Shown: piece after piece, positions 1 to 11,500 of the stretch | How positions within the stretch are numbered: the stretch's first letter is position 1 | Layout: every line of letters starts with the position of its first letter | Source: Amblyornis subalaris | Lineage: Eukaryota; Chordata; Aves; Passeriformes; Ptilonorhynchidae | Assembly (NCBI GenBank): GCA_018881555.1 | Contig: JACAXG010000166.1 | Coordinates: 1,242,956 to 1,306,955, forward strand | Direction: 5' to 3' | Length of the DNA: 64,000 nt | The notes under the pieces: generated by a model | Told to the model about the DNA's origin: nothing | Databases searched by the model: none | What the model saw: the letters and a program-made list of their open reading frames with translations, nothing else | Position numbers and translations under genes: made by a program

Positions 1-1370
1 CTATGGTCAGTTAAATGTGGGTTGGGCAATGCCAGATATGGTCAGTTTGGGTGATGATGAGTGGGGCAGTCCCAGGTGTGTTCAGTGAGGATGAAAAGAT
101 ATCGCACCAGTCCCAGCTATGGTCAATGAAGGTAAGGAGGCATGGGGCAGTCCCAGCTATCCTCATGGAAGGTGCAGAGGGGTGGGGCATTCCTCGGTGT
201 TGTCAATGAGGGTGAAAAGTGGGTGGGGCAGTCCCAGCTACAATCAGTGACAGTGATGGGGGGTTAGGAAGGTCCAGGTGTGGTCAGAGAGGCTGTGGAG
301 GGATGGGAAAATTCCAGGTGTGTTCAGTGAGGGTGAGGAGGGATAAGGGAGACCAAGCAATGGTCAGTGAGTGTGAGAAGTGGGTGGGTTAGTCCCAGGT
401 GTGGTCAGTGAGGGTGACAAGAGATTGCACCAGTCCCAGCTATGGTCAGTTAGGGTTAGGAGGGGTGAGGCATTCCTAGGTGTTGTAACTGAGGGTGAAA
501 TGTGGGTGGGGCAGTATCAGCTATTGTCAATGAGGGTGAAGAGCTGTTGGAAAGTCCCAGGTGTTGTCAGTAAGTTTGAGAATTTGGTGGGGCTGTCCCA
601 GCTAAGGTCAGTGAGGGCGAGGAGCAGTGGGGCAGTTCCAGTTATGGTCAGTGACAGCAAGGAGAAGTGGGGCCGTCCTACCTATGGACACTGAAGGTGA
701 AAAGTGGGTGGAGCAGTGCCTGATATGGTCAGTTTGAATGATGAGAGGTGTGGATGTCCCAGGTGTTTTCAGAGAGTGTGATAAGTGGGTGGGGCATTCC
801 CAGTTACAGTCAGTGAGGGTGAGAAGTGGGTAGGGCATTCCTTGGATATTTCATGNAGGGTGAGAAGTGGGTGGGGCAGTCCCAGGTATGGTCAGTGAGG
901 GTGAGGAGGGGTGGGGCAGTCTCAGCTATGGTCAGTGAGCGTTAGAAATGGGTGGGGCAGTACCTGTTATAGCAAATGTGAATGAGGAGGGGTGGGGCTG
1001 TCCCAGGTGTTGTCAGAGAGGGTGAGAAGTGGGTGGGTCAGTCCCAGCTATGGTAAGTGATAGTGAGAAGTGGGTGGAGCATTCCAAGGTGTTGTCACTG
1101 ATAGTGAAATGTGGGTGGGGCAGTCCCAGGCATGGTCAGTGAGTGTGAAAAAGGGGTGGGGCCATCCCAGCAATGGTCAGTGTGGAGGAGGAGAGGTTAT
1201 AAATGCAAGCTATGGTCAGTCAGGGAGAAAAGGGGTTGCAGCAGTCCAAGGAGTGGTCTGTAAGAGTGAGAAGTGGGTGGGACATTCCTGGGTGTTGTCA
1301 CTGAGGAGGAAAATTGGGTGGGGTTGTCCCAGGTTTTCTCAGTGAGGGTGAGAAGGGGTGAGAAAGTCCG
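1..1370 (+). repeat. ~41-bp minisatellite array, forward orientation
   Basis: Degenerate tandem units of about 40-42 bp carry the core GTCAGTGAGGGTGAG, then a G-rich block such as GGGTGGGGCAG, then TCCCAGCTATG or TCCCAGGTGTG. Two adjacent clear units lie around 885-965. The array begins before the window. Long ORFs on both strands follow from the repeat composition and are not genes: they recode the same unit in shifting frames and have no start or splice context. The + strand is G-rich and has enough G runs per unit to make quadruplex structure possible (inference). Confidence 0.9.
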
Positions 1371-2990
1371 ATCCAACTTACCAGAGGTGGGACTGCCCCA
1401 ACCCTCCTCACCCTTACTGACCAGAGCTGAGTCTGCCACACCAACAATTCACCCTCAATAACAACTCCTAGAAATGCCCTTCCCCTCCTCACCCTCAATG
1501 ACCATTTCTGGGACTGGTGCAATCTCTTCTCACCCTCACTGAACATACCTGGGATTTTCCCAAACATTCTCACTCTCCCTCAGCAGAGCTGGGACTGCCC
1601 CACCCACTTCTCACCCTCACTGACAACACCTGGGACTGCCCAATTCCTCCTCACCATCACTCACTATAGCTATAACTGTTCTAATCCTCACTGAAAACAC
1701 CTAAGACTGTCTCCACCCACGTCTCACCCTCACTGAGGAGACCTGGAACTTCCCCCAACACCTGGTCACCATCACCGATTTAACTGAAACTGCTCAGATC
1801 CTCCTCATCCTCACTGACCAGAGCTGTGACTGCCCCACCCATTTGACAACCTCACTGTCCTTGCCCGAGACTATCCTCAACCTCCTCACAATCACTGACT
1901 ATAGCTTGCACTGCCCCACCCACTTCTCACCCTCACTCTCCTTACCTGGCACTTCCCAAAAAATCCCCAACCTCACTGCCCATAGCTAGGATGCCCCCAC
2001 CAACTTCTCACCCTCACTCAGCAGACCTGGAACTGCTCCAAACCTCCTCATCCTCACTGACCATTACTGCGACTGCCCCACCCACTTTTCAATCTCACTC
2101 TCTTTACCTCTGACTGCCCTAAATCTCCTCACCTGCATAGCCCATTGCTAGGACTGCCCCACTTCACTCTCACTGAGCAGACCTGGAACTGCTCCAAATC
2201 CTCCTCATCCTCACTGACCACAACTGGGATTGACCCACTTTCTTCTCACCCTCACTCTCCTTACCTAGGACTGCCCTAAACCTTCTTACTTGTATTGCCC
2301 ATTGCTAGCATGGCCCCACCCACTTCTCACCCTCACTGATCAGACCTGCAAATACTCCAACCTTCCTCATGCTCACTGACCATTACTGAGACTGCACCAC
2401 CCACTTCTCACCCCCACTGTCCTTAGCTAAGAGTGCCCTAAACCTCCTCACCCTCACAGCCCATTGGTAGGATGACCCCACACACTCCTCTCTCTCACTG
2501 AGCAGACCTGGAACTGCTCCAAATTCTCCTCATCCTCACTGACCACAACTGGGACTGCCCCACTTTCTTCTCACCCTCACTTTCCTTACCTGGGACTGCC
2601 CTAAACCTTCTCACCTGTATTGCCCATTGCTAGCATGACCCCACCCACTTCTCACCCTCACTGACAACACCTGAGATTGCCCTAAACCTCCTCACCCTCA
2701 CTGCCCATTGCTAGGATGTCCCCACCCACTTCCCACTCTCACTGACCAGAACTGGAACTGCTCCAAATCCTCCTCATTGTCACTGACCTCCACTGGGACT
2801 GCCCCACCCACTTCTCACCCCCACTGTCCTTATCTGAGACTGCCCTAAACATCCTCACCCTCACAGCCCATTGGTAGGATGACCCCACACACTCCTCTCT
2901 CTCACTGAGCAGACCTGGAACTGCTCCAAATTCTCCTCACCCTCACTGACCACAACTGGGACTGCCCCACCCACTCCCACTGTCCTTACC
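1371..2990 (-). repeat. Same ~41-bp minisatellite, inverted orientation
   Basis: From about 1371 the units read as the reverse complement: CTCACCCTCACTGACC, then ACCTGGGACTGCCCCACCC. This is the same repeat as the left array, flipped. A higher-order period is visible: the block starting CCATTGGTAGGATGACCCCA at 2461 recurs at 2868, 407 bp (about ten units) later, with nearly identical flanks of more than 100 bp. No gene is supported. Confidence 0.9.
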
Positions 2991-4230
2991 TTCTGGCCAC
3001 AAGTAGGCTTTCCCTTCCCAAATTTCCAAATGCTGCAGGATTTCTCCCAGACCAAAGCTGCCAGGGACTGGGGCTCTGGCTGGACTTGCACTCCCAGACA
3101 CGCCCTCCGAACTGACCTTGCCATGCAAGGGTGCTGAGTTTTCCTTCCTGTGCAAAAGGGACGTTGTTCGCCTGCAGATGTCCTTGGCTGCAAGTGGGCT
3201 TAGGGCTAAGGCTAGGGTTTTGGTTAGGCTCAGAATNAGGGTTGACAGACCCAGAGAGCCTAGAGCCCAAGCAACACTGGGACTGGAAAGCGCCTGCCAA
3301 GTCCATCTCAGCAAGGCCTTAACATTGCTGCTCCCACACCGTTCTGACCCCTTCTCACCCTNACTGAGAAAACCTGGGACAACCCCACCCAAATTTCCTC
3401 CTCAGTGACAACACCCAGGAATGTCCCAGGCTGAGGGAACCAGAGGGCCTACAGCCCAGAAATACTGGGGCTGGAAAGGGCCTGCCAAGGCCATCTGAAC
3501 AAAGCCCTAACATGGCTGCTCCCACACCATTCTGACCCGGAAACCTGTCACCTTGCATTGGGCTTAGGCNGCAGTCTAGGATTAGGCTTAGGGTAAGGGA
3601 CCCAGAGGGCCTACAGCCCCAGCAACATTAAGGCTGGAAAGAGACTGCCAAGGCCATTTCAGCAAGACCCTAACCTCGCTGTTCCCGCACCGTTCTGAAC
3701 TAGAAACCCCACATCATGCGTTGGGCCTTGAGGACAGTCTAGGGCTGGCTTAGGGAAAATTCTGAACGCCGCAGAAATTCTCCCAGACCAAAGCTGCAAT
3801 GGATGGGGGCTCTGCCTGGACTTGCACTCCCAGACCCGCCATCCGAATTGACCTTGAGACGCAAGGGTGCTGAGTNTTCCTTCTTGTGGCAAAGGGCTAT
3901 TGTTCTGCTGCAGGTCAGGTTCCACCCCTGGCTGCAAGTGGGCTTCCGCCTCCCAAATTTCCGAACNCTGCAGNATTTCTGCCAGACTAAAGCTGCCAGG
4001 GACTGGGGCTCTAGCTGGCCTTGCACTCCCAGATGCCCCCTCTTGCGACACAAGGGTGCTGAGTTTCCCTACATGTAAAAAAGGGCTGTCGTTCACCTGC
4101 AGGCACACCTGGCCATAATAGGCCTTCCGCCTCCCAAATTTCCAAATGCCGCANGATTTCTCCCAGAACAAAGCTATCAGGGACTGGAGCTCTGGCTGGC
4201 CTTGCACTCCCAGATGCACCCTCCAAACTG
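2990..4230. repeat. Second tandem-repeat family with telomere-like stretches
   Basis: A different repeat interrupts the minisatellite. The phrase TTCTCCCAGACCAAAGCTG occurs near 3042 and 3779, with variants near 3975 and 4157. Each is followed by GGGACTGGGGCTCT..., CTTGCACTCCCAGA and GGGTGCTGAGTTTTCCTT. A second module (GGCCATCTCAGCAAGGCC / CGTTCTGACCC) recurs near 3300, 3490 and 3650. Stretches at 3196-3240 and 3556-3600 are rich in TTAGGG-like words (GGGCTTAGGGCTAAGGCTAG; GATTAGGCTTAGGGTAAGGG). Short ORFs on both strands come from repetition. Confidence 0.8.
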
Positions 4231-4386
4231 ACCTTGGACTGCNCTCAACCTCCTCACAATTACTGCCNATTGCTGGGAAGGCCCCACCCACTTCTCATCT
4301 CACTAACAACATCTGGGACTGCCCCACCCCTCCTCACTCTCACTGATTTAAATGGAACTGCTCAGATCCTCCTCTTCCTTACTGAC
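4231..4386 (-). repeat. Minisatellite, inverted orientation (left of LTR)
   Basis: The minisatellite resumes as CTCACCCTC/CTGACTG-type units after the second repeat family. It continues to the target-site duplication CTGAC at 4382-4386, where a solo LTR is inserted. Confidence 0.8.
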
Positions 4387-5129
4387 TGTGCTGGTTTGGC
4401 TGTAAATCAGCAGGGGAAATTAACCCCACACCAAATACCTCGAGAGATTTTAGGTCAAAATTACAATTTTAATAAAAAAGGTTAAAATAAATGCAGTAAT
4501 ACAGAAACACGGGCTTAAACAAACCGACAGAATCACNNTACAACCTGATACCCTGTTGACCAGGGTGGTAGATGTGCAGTCCAGTTAGGCACTGGTCCTG
4601 CAGGAAGGCCTGGTAGTCCAGTCCCCGTAGTGGAGTGGAGTGGAGTAGCTGAGTCCAATTCCGAGGAGTGGAGTAGCTAGCTGAATCCAATTCCGAGGAG
4701 TGGAGTCCAGTCGAGTCAAGTTGAGAGTCCCGTCGANTCGAGGGTATCTTCCCCCATCCAAAAACCTTGTATTATGCTGTGTTTCTTGTCTGGCACTTCC
4801 CCCAGGGGCGGGGACTCTCACAATGGAAGAGGATCTTCCCAATGTTCTATTGGTTGCTTCGGTAATGAGCTTGGATGAGCCCTAGGGTACTTCGAGATGC
4901 TCCCGAGGGTTCTCAGAGATGATCTGGGGTCCTCCGATGGGGTTCAGGCTAATTAGTCAGGCTGGGTGGTGCTAATGGGCCATTAGCTGAGATCAGATAA
5001 CCAGGGTGGGTGGTGCTTCCTGTCGGCTGGAGTGCTTATCTCAGTTGAGATAAGGAGTCCCAGGTGTGTAATTATGAAATTTATCCAGCTTTTGTGGGTG
5101 GTAATAGAATATATAACTAACCCAGGACA
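4387..5129. mobile_element. Solo LTR of an endogenous retrovirus
   Basis: A 743-bp non-satellite block begins TGTGCTGGTTTGGCTG and ends CCCAGGACA, giving TG...CA termini. CTGAC flanks it on both sides (4382-4386 and 5130-5134). The minisatellite continues on both sides, so the insertion is clean. Inside are short tandem GGAGTGGAGT words (about 4630-4720) and AT-rich ends. CTGAC is also part of the satellite unit, so the duplication alone is weak evidence; the match to both termini makes the case. No internal retroviral coding sequence was seen. Transcription direction is not resolved. Confidence 0.72.
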
Positions 5130-6230
5130 CTGACCTAGGAGTGCCTGAACCCAGTTGTCACTCTCACTGACAAGACCTGGAACTGCTCCAATCTTCCTCA
5201 TGCTCACTGACCATTACTGGGACTGACCCTCCCACTTCTCACCATCACTTTCCTTACCTGAGATTGCCTTCAGCCTCCTCACAATCACTGACTATAGCTT
5301 GGACTGCCCCACCCACTTCTCACCCTCACTCTCCTTACCCGGCCCTGCCCAAAAAATCCTCACCCTCACTGTCCATAGCGAGGATACCCCCACCCACTTC
5401 TCACCCATGCGAACAGTTACACCTGGGACTGCCCCACCCTTCCTAACCATCACTAACTTAACTGGAACTCCTCAGATCCTCCTTATCCTCACTGACCACA
5501 TCTAGGACTGCACCACAAACTTCTCATCTTTACTGTCCTTACCTGAGGCTGCCCTAAACCACCTCACAATCACTGCCCATTTCTAGGATGTCCCCACCCA
5601 CTTCTCACCCTCACTGACAACACCTGAGATTGACCTCAACCTCCCGACCTTCACTGCCCATGGCTAGGAAACCCCTGCCCACTTCTCACCCTCACTGACA
5701 AGAACTGGAACTGCTCCAAATCCTTCTCATTGTCACTGACCTCCACTGGGACTGGCTCGCCCACTTCTCACCATCACTGTTCTTACCTGGGACTGCCCTA
5801 AACCTCATCACCCTCACAGCCCACTGCTAGCATGGCCCCACCCACTCCTCACTCTCACTGAGCAGACCTGGAACTGCTCCAAACTTCCTCATGCCCACTG
5901 ACAATTACTGGGACTGCCCCACTTAACTCTCATCCCCACTGTCCTTACTTGGGACTGCCCTAAACCTCCTCAACCTCACTGCCCATTACTAGGACGGCCC
6001 CACCCGCTTCTCACACTCACTGACAACACCTGAGATTACCTTAAACATCCTCACCCTCACTGCCCATTGCTAGGATGGCCCCACCCANTTCTCACTCTCA
6101 CTGACCAGACCTAAAACTGCTCCAATTCTCCTCATCCTCACTGATCATTACAGGGACTGCCCCACCCACTTCTCCCACTCACTCTCTGTTCTTGGCACTG
6201 CCCTAAACCTCCTCACTCTAAATGCTCCCA
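5130..6230 (-). repeat. Minisatellite, inverted orientation (right of LTR)
   Basis: Units of CTCACCCTCACTGAC...GGGACTGCCCCACCC continue to about 6230, where unique sequence begins (GCTCCCACAGGTACCAATTC). Positions 5264-5400 closely resemble 1870-2010, including the odd phrase ACAATCACTGACTATAGCTT and a following CCAAAAAATCC. This suggests block duplication inside the array. Confidence 0.88.
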
Positions 6231-7611
6231 CAGGTACCAATTCACGAAGAATAATTTCTCGAAGCTGGCAGTAACCCCCAAGCAGACAGTAACAGAGGCA
6301 CCAGAGTGTCAATGTCTCAGCAGGAGTCAGTAGGATTTTCTTGCTATTTTAATTTTTGTTGATCAAACAGCCCTTTCTGCTTGTTGCAAGGTACTGGTGA
6401 AACGTGAGATGACTGCTTATCTCCTGGCAGGATTCCCACGTTACCCAAACTCTTCTTCTTTTCATCTCCCCTAATGTCCAACAGCAGCAATTAGTCCTTG
6501 TAAGATGCTGTTACAAAGCATTCCTCTTTCCAGAAGTTCTGCTGCTGTTGCCAAAATCCCTTGGCTTTTCCATTTCACTCAAAGGCGCTTGGGTTTCCTT
6601 TAGGCACTAATTGCTTGTCTGAATGAATCAATCGCCCTTCCTATTCTGTCATGCCGTAGCCAGATCTAGCTTGTTCCTTGCACGGTCTGTCTGTCAGACC
6701 TGCTGAGGTCTGTAATGCTGGCGTGCCAGCATACAGTGCATTACAGCATCATCCCCCCGAGGAAAGCCTTTGGTCCAAGCCTGCATCCCTCTTTCAGACT
6801 GTACATGGACACCGTGGACTTCTTCCCGCTCCACCTGGAACTGTGCAGCAGTGTAGAAGCTCAGCTATTACAGCCCTGCATGGGACAGACTTTAATTGAT
6901 CTAGGCAGTGTTTCCAAAGGCCTTGTATGCAATCCTTGCTGGTTTCTTTANTGGTAATTTGTATCCTGGGAGTGNTGCGATTCATTTGACTTTTTCCAAC
7001 ATGTGTTTGCTGATATTTGCATTTGGAAATTGAGAAGAGCTTCTCAGAAGGTTTAAATATAGCGATGCTTGAGCTTCTCTGTTTGTGGTCGTCCACTGCC
7101 TTGGCCAGCAGGCCCCCAGTTGTGTTTGCACATGAGCTGCACAGCCAGACTGGCAGCAACGGGAGTACTGAACGTCAGAGACTGGGATGATTATTTTTGT
7201 CCCAGAAGGCAAGAGAGACAGTCGGAAAAGCAGGACAGTTGACAGTGTCTCTGTACAATCTCTTTGTCCCATGAAAGTAAACAGCTGATGGTGGTTTTGT
7301 GCTACTGCTAATGACTTGCAAAAAAAAAATCATTCTAGGAAAGAACAACATTATCTGACAGATAACCAAGCATTGCACCAGTTGCTCCAGGNGCTCCCAC
7401 CAAGAGCCAACCGCACGAGCACAGACACCGACACATGTTGGGCTTTGGCTGCCTTCTGACAGAGAAGTCCTCACAGGGCACAGGTTTCTGGGACAGCAGG
7501 CAGACTCCAGTGTTGCCAGGATTCGGGCGGGGGGCAGGTCACCTGCAACGGGCAGTCTGCAACACCTCCTGATTTCAGTGCTCCCCGGGCCCCAGGGGTC
7601 AGAGAAGCATT
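6231..7611. other. Unique intergenic sequence upstream of the MROH gene
   Basis: No gene is recognised. Two stretches look mildly protein-like on the + strand. Positions 6782-6948 follow a CTCTTTCAG acceptor-like site and can be read as a 50-odd residue open segment containing DTVDFFPLHLELC. Positions 7198-7277 read as FVPEGKRDSRKSRTVDSVSV. Neither has a family match I know. The first half (6230-6660) is AT-richer and may hold decayed mobile-element sequence. Confidence 0.4.
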
Positions 7612-7864
7612 CGTGCCCTGGCCCCCACATTCCTTGTCTGTGTCACACCCCCATGTTTACGATGGCCACCGGCCGGGACTTGTCCCAGGGAGGCCGTGCC
7701 AGCTTCTCTAGAAGGCCCCGTGCCCTTCCTGCTGTGGCTGCGTCGGCAGCCATGGGGGCTCCTTCTGCTGCCCTGAGCAGGTGGAGCAGGGGAGTGTTTG
7801 CTTATTGTTTGAGCTGTTCCCCAAGTTCCTGTCGGGCTGTCTTAGACACTTGGGCNAACGGATT
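7612..7864 (+). repeat. 253-bp duplicated segment, copy 1
   Basis: Positions from GTGCCCTGGCCCCCACATTC to ACTTGGGCNAACGGAT are almost identical to 16,517-16,770; only a handful of differences are visible, mostly at the left end. Both copies keep an open frame starting ATGGCCACCGGCCGGGAC, but the DNA is too similar for that to show selection. This copy lies about 640 bp upstream of the proposed MROH start, so it could be promoter or 5' non-coding sequence of that gene (inference). Confidence 0.85.
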
Positions 7865-7924
7865 CCTTCCAACCTGGGGCACTTTGGGTGGGGTGGGGGG
7901 GGCCCCAGGGCACGTGGCCGTGTG

Positions 7925-8010
7925 TCCAAGGGCCCTTTGTGACACGGTACACCACGGTCACTGTGGGATGAAATGGGACAGGGCGTCCAAGGGCCCTTTG
8001 TGACACGTCG
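7925..8010 (+). repeat. 61-bp tandem duplication
   Basis: TCCAAGGGCCCTTTGTGACA occurs at 7925 and again at 7986. The copies are separated by a 61-bp period, and the second is truncated. No coding role is apparent. Confidence 0.7.
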
Positions 8011-8125
8011 TGACATAGGTGCTGGTGGTGACGCGGCCACGCCATAGTGCTCGGAGCACGCGACGGGAGAGGACGGAACAGAGCGGTGCCGTGAGGAACC
8101 CCCACACAGCCCTCTCTTTCCTTAC

Positions 8126-8505
8126 TGACCCAGAGCCTTTCCGAGGCGATTCTNCTGCAAGTGACCTCNAGGCCAGACCGTGGGACCTGGTCACCCGTGG
8201 CCTTCCCAAGGCTTCTCACTTGCAGGTGCCCTTGAGGGCAGACCGCAGGACTTGGTGACCCGGAGCTTTTCCGAGGCATCTCCCATCGCTGCGGCCGGTG
8301 CCCTCGAGGCCACACCGTGGCACTTGGTGACCCGAATTGTTTACGAGGAGTCTCCCGTCCTTGTGGCAGGAGCCCTCGAGACCAGAGTGCAGGACTTGCT
8401 GTCCTGCAGCCTTCCTGAGGCTTCTGCCTTGCAGCTGCCCTCAAGGCACGACTGCAGGATTTGCTGACCCAGAGCTTTTCTGAGGCATCTCTCCTGCAAG
8501 TAACC
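8126..8505 (+). repeat. 65-72-bp tandem repeats just upstream of MROH exon 1
   Basis: About six units begin TGACCCAGAGC(C/T)TTTCCGAGGC-like and end CAGGACTTGG-like, starting near 8126, 8190, 8255, 8327, 8399 and 8464. The 72-bp units encode a 24-residue motif of the type DLVTRSFSEASP...GALE on the + strand. Units of about 65 bp break that frame, and stops appear, so not all units can be one continuous exon. The last unit is in frame with the proposed MROH start. The minus strand is open across the whole block, which I attribute to GC richness. Confidence 0.7.
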
Positions 8506-11500
8506 ATGAATCCGGTCAGTGACATGGAGCAGATACCCCCCAGTGTGCCCAAGCAGGCCTGGGTGGAGGAGGAGGAAGAAGGGGCTGGAGCTGCCCCAAC
8601 ACAGCAGCCTGAAGAGGTGCAGCAGTGCCAGCTGCTGCAGGAGGGTGAGTGGCAGAGCTGGACCACAGGGCTGGGGCCTGCAGCCAGCTCGNCCCCATCC
8701 CACCCCATCCCCTGTGGAAATGCCCATGGAGACGATGGAAGAGGGGCTGGGGATGACCCCTCCCGGCAGCCGTGCTCCATCCCCCGGGCATCCCGGGGCC
8801 GTCCCTGCCTGGGGAGTGCAGGGCTGGGCTGTGTTCTCCGGNCTCTCCCACAGCCTCTCAGCTCTGACTGCGCTTGCTCTTTGCCAGATGCAGNGAGGGA
8901 CCGGACACAAGAGCAGGACCCCGCCCGTGGCCGCTTCNGCAGAACAGCACAGGTACCTGCAGCCATCCCCACCTGTGCCGGGCCTGCTGTCACCGCTCAG
9001 CCCAGCACGGCACTTGGAGCGCTCCATGGAACGTCCCTCCCTTCCTGCTCTTTGTTCCCCTGCCAATGGCTTGCGAATTTATCAAGTGCATTTGGCAGGA
9101 AGTGATCCGCGTCACGGCCACTGGGTCCATGCCAAACAATGCCATCACCAGTGCTGCCGTGCTGGATTTGCTCGTGGAGAAGGGTGCTTCCACTGCAAAG
9201 CAAGTAAGCAGCCTGTGGCCAGGGCCCAATCCNCTCAAGAATCGCTTGGCCTCCCCAAGCCACATCCACCGCTCACTTTAAGCCTTTGAGGCCATTACAG
9301 CGTGCTGGGAAGGGAAGCACTTCTCTGGGCAAGCTGGGCATGTTACTCCCTCTGGCAGCTTTCCAGCTCTGCCTGTGCCTTCTCCAGGTGCCAGCTATGG
9401 TGAGGGACATCCACCGGCGGCTCATGTCCAATGAGTCTGCTGCGCACAGGCTGGACTGGACCCTTCTGGAGCTGACCGCGACACACCCCACCGACGTAGT
9501 CGTGACTCTCCTGCGCTGTGCCCCATTTTGTGACAGGTATGAGGCCCATCTGCCCAGAGGACTCATGGCTCACCAGCCCATCACCCCGTAGAGCCTATCC
9601 GAGGTGTCTGACAAACAGAGCGTGTCTGACAAACGCGGAGTTCCAGGGAGCTCTGGCTCCTCCGCTTCCCAGCCCTGGCATGTCAGCCCCTGAGCCTGCT
9701 GCCAGGCGCACTCCCTGCCCCTCAGGGGCCTGTCCACACAGGGTTCGCCTGCCTGGATGCTGCCAGCGATGCGCAGTGGGCAGAGGCAGGGCTGGCAGCC
9801 AGCCCGGGTCTCGCGGTTGCACAGGCCACGGTGCTGTGTCCGAGACCCTCCCGACACAGAACTCTGACCCCGCAGAGCTGCTACGACCATGTGGAGGACG
9901 ATCATGTCCTCAAGCAGGACTGCGACACCAGTGCTGCTGACCCTCCTCGATGTGCTGGGGAACTGGCCAGAGCACAGCACATGCACCTCCGACGGGGACA
10001 ACACGGGTGTCTTTGCCTTGGCTGTGAGTTTCTGGGACCGGCCTTTGCTCCCCCCACCAGGTCACCTCTCCAGCACCTCCCCATCCTTCCCCCTGCACTG
10101 CATCTCCCTACCTCAGGCGCTGGGCTGAAACCTGGGTTAGGGGCAGGTCGAGGGGCATCAGGCCGGGTGCTCCCCCTGCATCTCCCCCTGGCCTCTCCCT
10201 CCCATGCTCGGGCGCTGCCACGTGGACACTTCGGCACTGAGCGCTGTCTCGGGGGGGTCTGGCCTTTGCAGGCAACCATGGTGATCTGGAAGATCCTCCA
10301 GCTGCCCCGCTGCCCACATGCAGTGACGGTCTATTTCCCCCGCCTCTTTGTGCATCTGCTCTTCCAAGTGTTCTTCAGCACAAAACAGATGCTACAAGAG
10401 GTCGAGACCTTTTGGAGAGGATGCTGGCAACAACACGGCCTTGCCACCAACTCCAACAGGTGCTCCATCCCAGTCCTCCCGTCCCTCCCATGCCCCCAGG
10501 GCAGGAGCCAGTGCTCCCAACATGACCCGGGCTTTGCTCTGCACACAGGTTTCCAGTGCAGGTCATGAAGACCCTGCTCTGCCTTCTCCACCGTGAGGAC
10601 GTGGTCATGTCAATGGAACGCAAGTGTGGCTGGGACACCCTGCTCTGTGCTGACACCCAGCACTATGCAGTGGGTCTGCTGGCTAGGTGAGACCCCCCTC
10701 CTCCCCACCGTCCCCAGCCCGGAGTGCCCCCCAGAGTCCCAGTGCTGGTGGGTGGGAGGGCCTTGTCACCAAGGCATGGCCGAGCAGACTGGAAAAGGCT
10801 GGGAGAGGAGGGTGCCCGGCAGCAGCTGCCTCCCAAACGGCCCACGTCCCCTCGCAGGGTGGTGGGGAAAGACCAGACCGCTGTGACTCAGTGCCGGGAG
10901 AGGTCTGCCCCCNGCTCAGGGTCTTGGTGCCTTTTTCCCCCTGTCAGGGAGATGCGCCGTTCATCCACAACCTGGTGTTTTGACATCACACTCCACCTCC
11001 TCCGGATGCTCAACAGGGAGGAGGAGCCATGCTGCAATCTGCCCGCCATGGCGTTCCTTGTGGAGGTGAGCCTGATGGCCAGCACTACCTCGCTGAGTTG
11101 CCTCCCACCTCTCTGCCCTCTCGTAGCTGCAGCTGCCTGGGATGCTGCCCGCACCCCCTGTCCTGTGCGGTTCCGGGCTCCTGCCGGACGGGTCCCCTGT
11201 CACTGCCCCGTGCCTTTCAGGGCCTGCACTGCCTGGACTTGAGTAGATGCGGTGACATTGTCCTGAAGGTCTTGTCAAAGCCCCTGCAGAGCAAGTCCAG
11301 AGAGATGCGTCGCCTGGGTCTCAGGGCCCTCCTCGTGCTCATTGACACTCCCTCGATGGTGAGAAGGGGGCAGGGGCTGAAGCCGTGCTGGCAGCGTGGG
11401 GCTGGAGAACACTGCAGTCCCTCGGCCTTGGCCGGGCTTTAGGAGCTGAGGCAGCTGCTCCCAGCTCTCCTGCCTCCCGGTTCAGCTGCCCGAGGGCTTC

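Noticed and set aside
15..1573. Open frames of 60-105 codons on both strands
   Set aside because: They recode the 41-bp minisatellite in several frames; no start context, splice sites or family similarity.
2861..4346. Minus- and plus-strand frames up to 210 codons
   Set aside because: They follow the second repeat family and its duplications, and carry several Ns; the same region is open on both strands.
7842..8993. 383-codon minus-strand frame
   Set aside because: It lies opposite the MROH 5' exons and the 65-72-bp repeats in GC-rich DNA. No recognised domain, and codon content follows the opposite strand.
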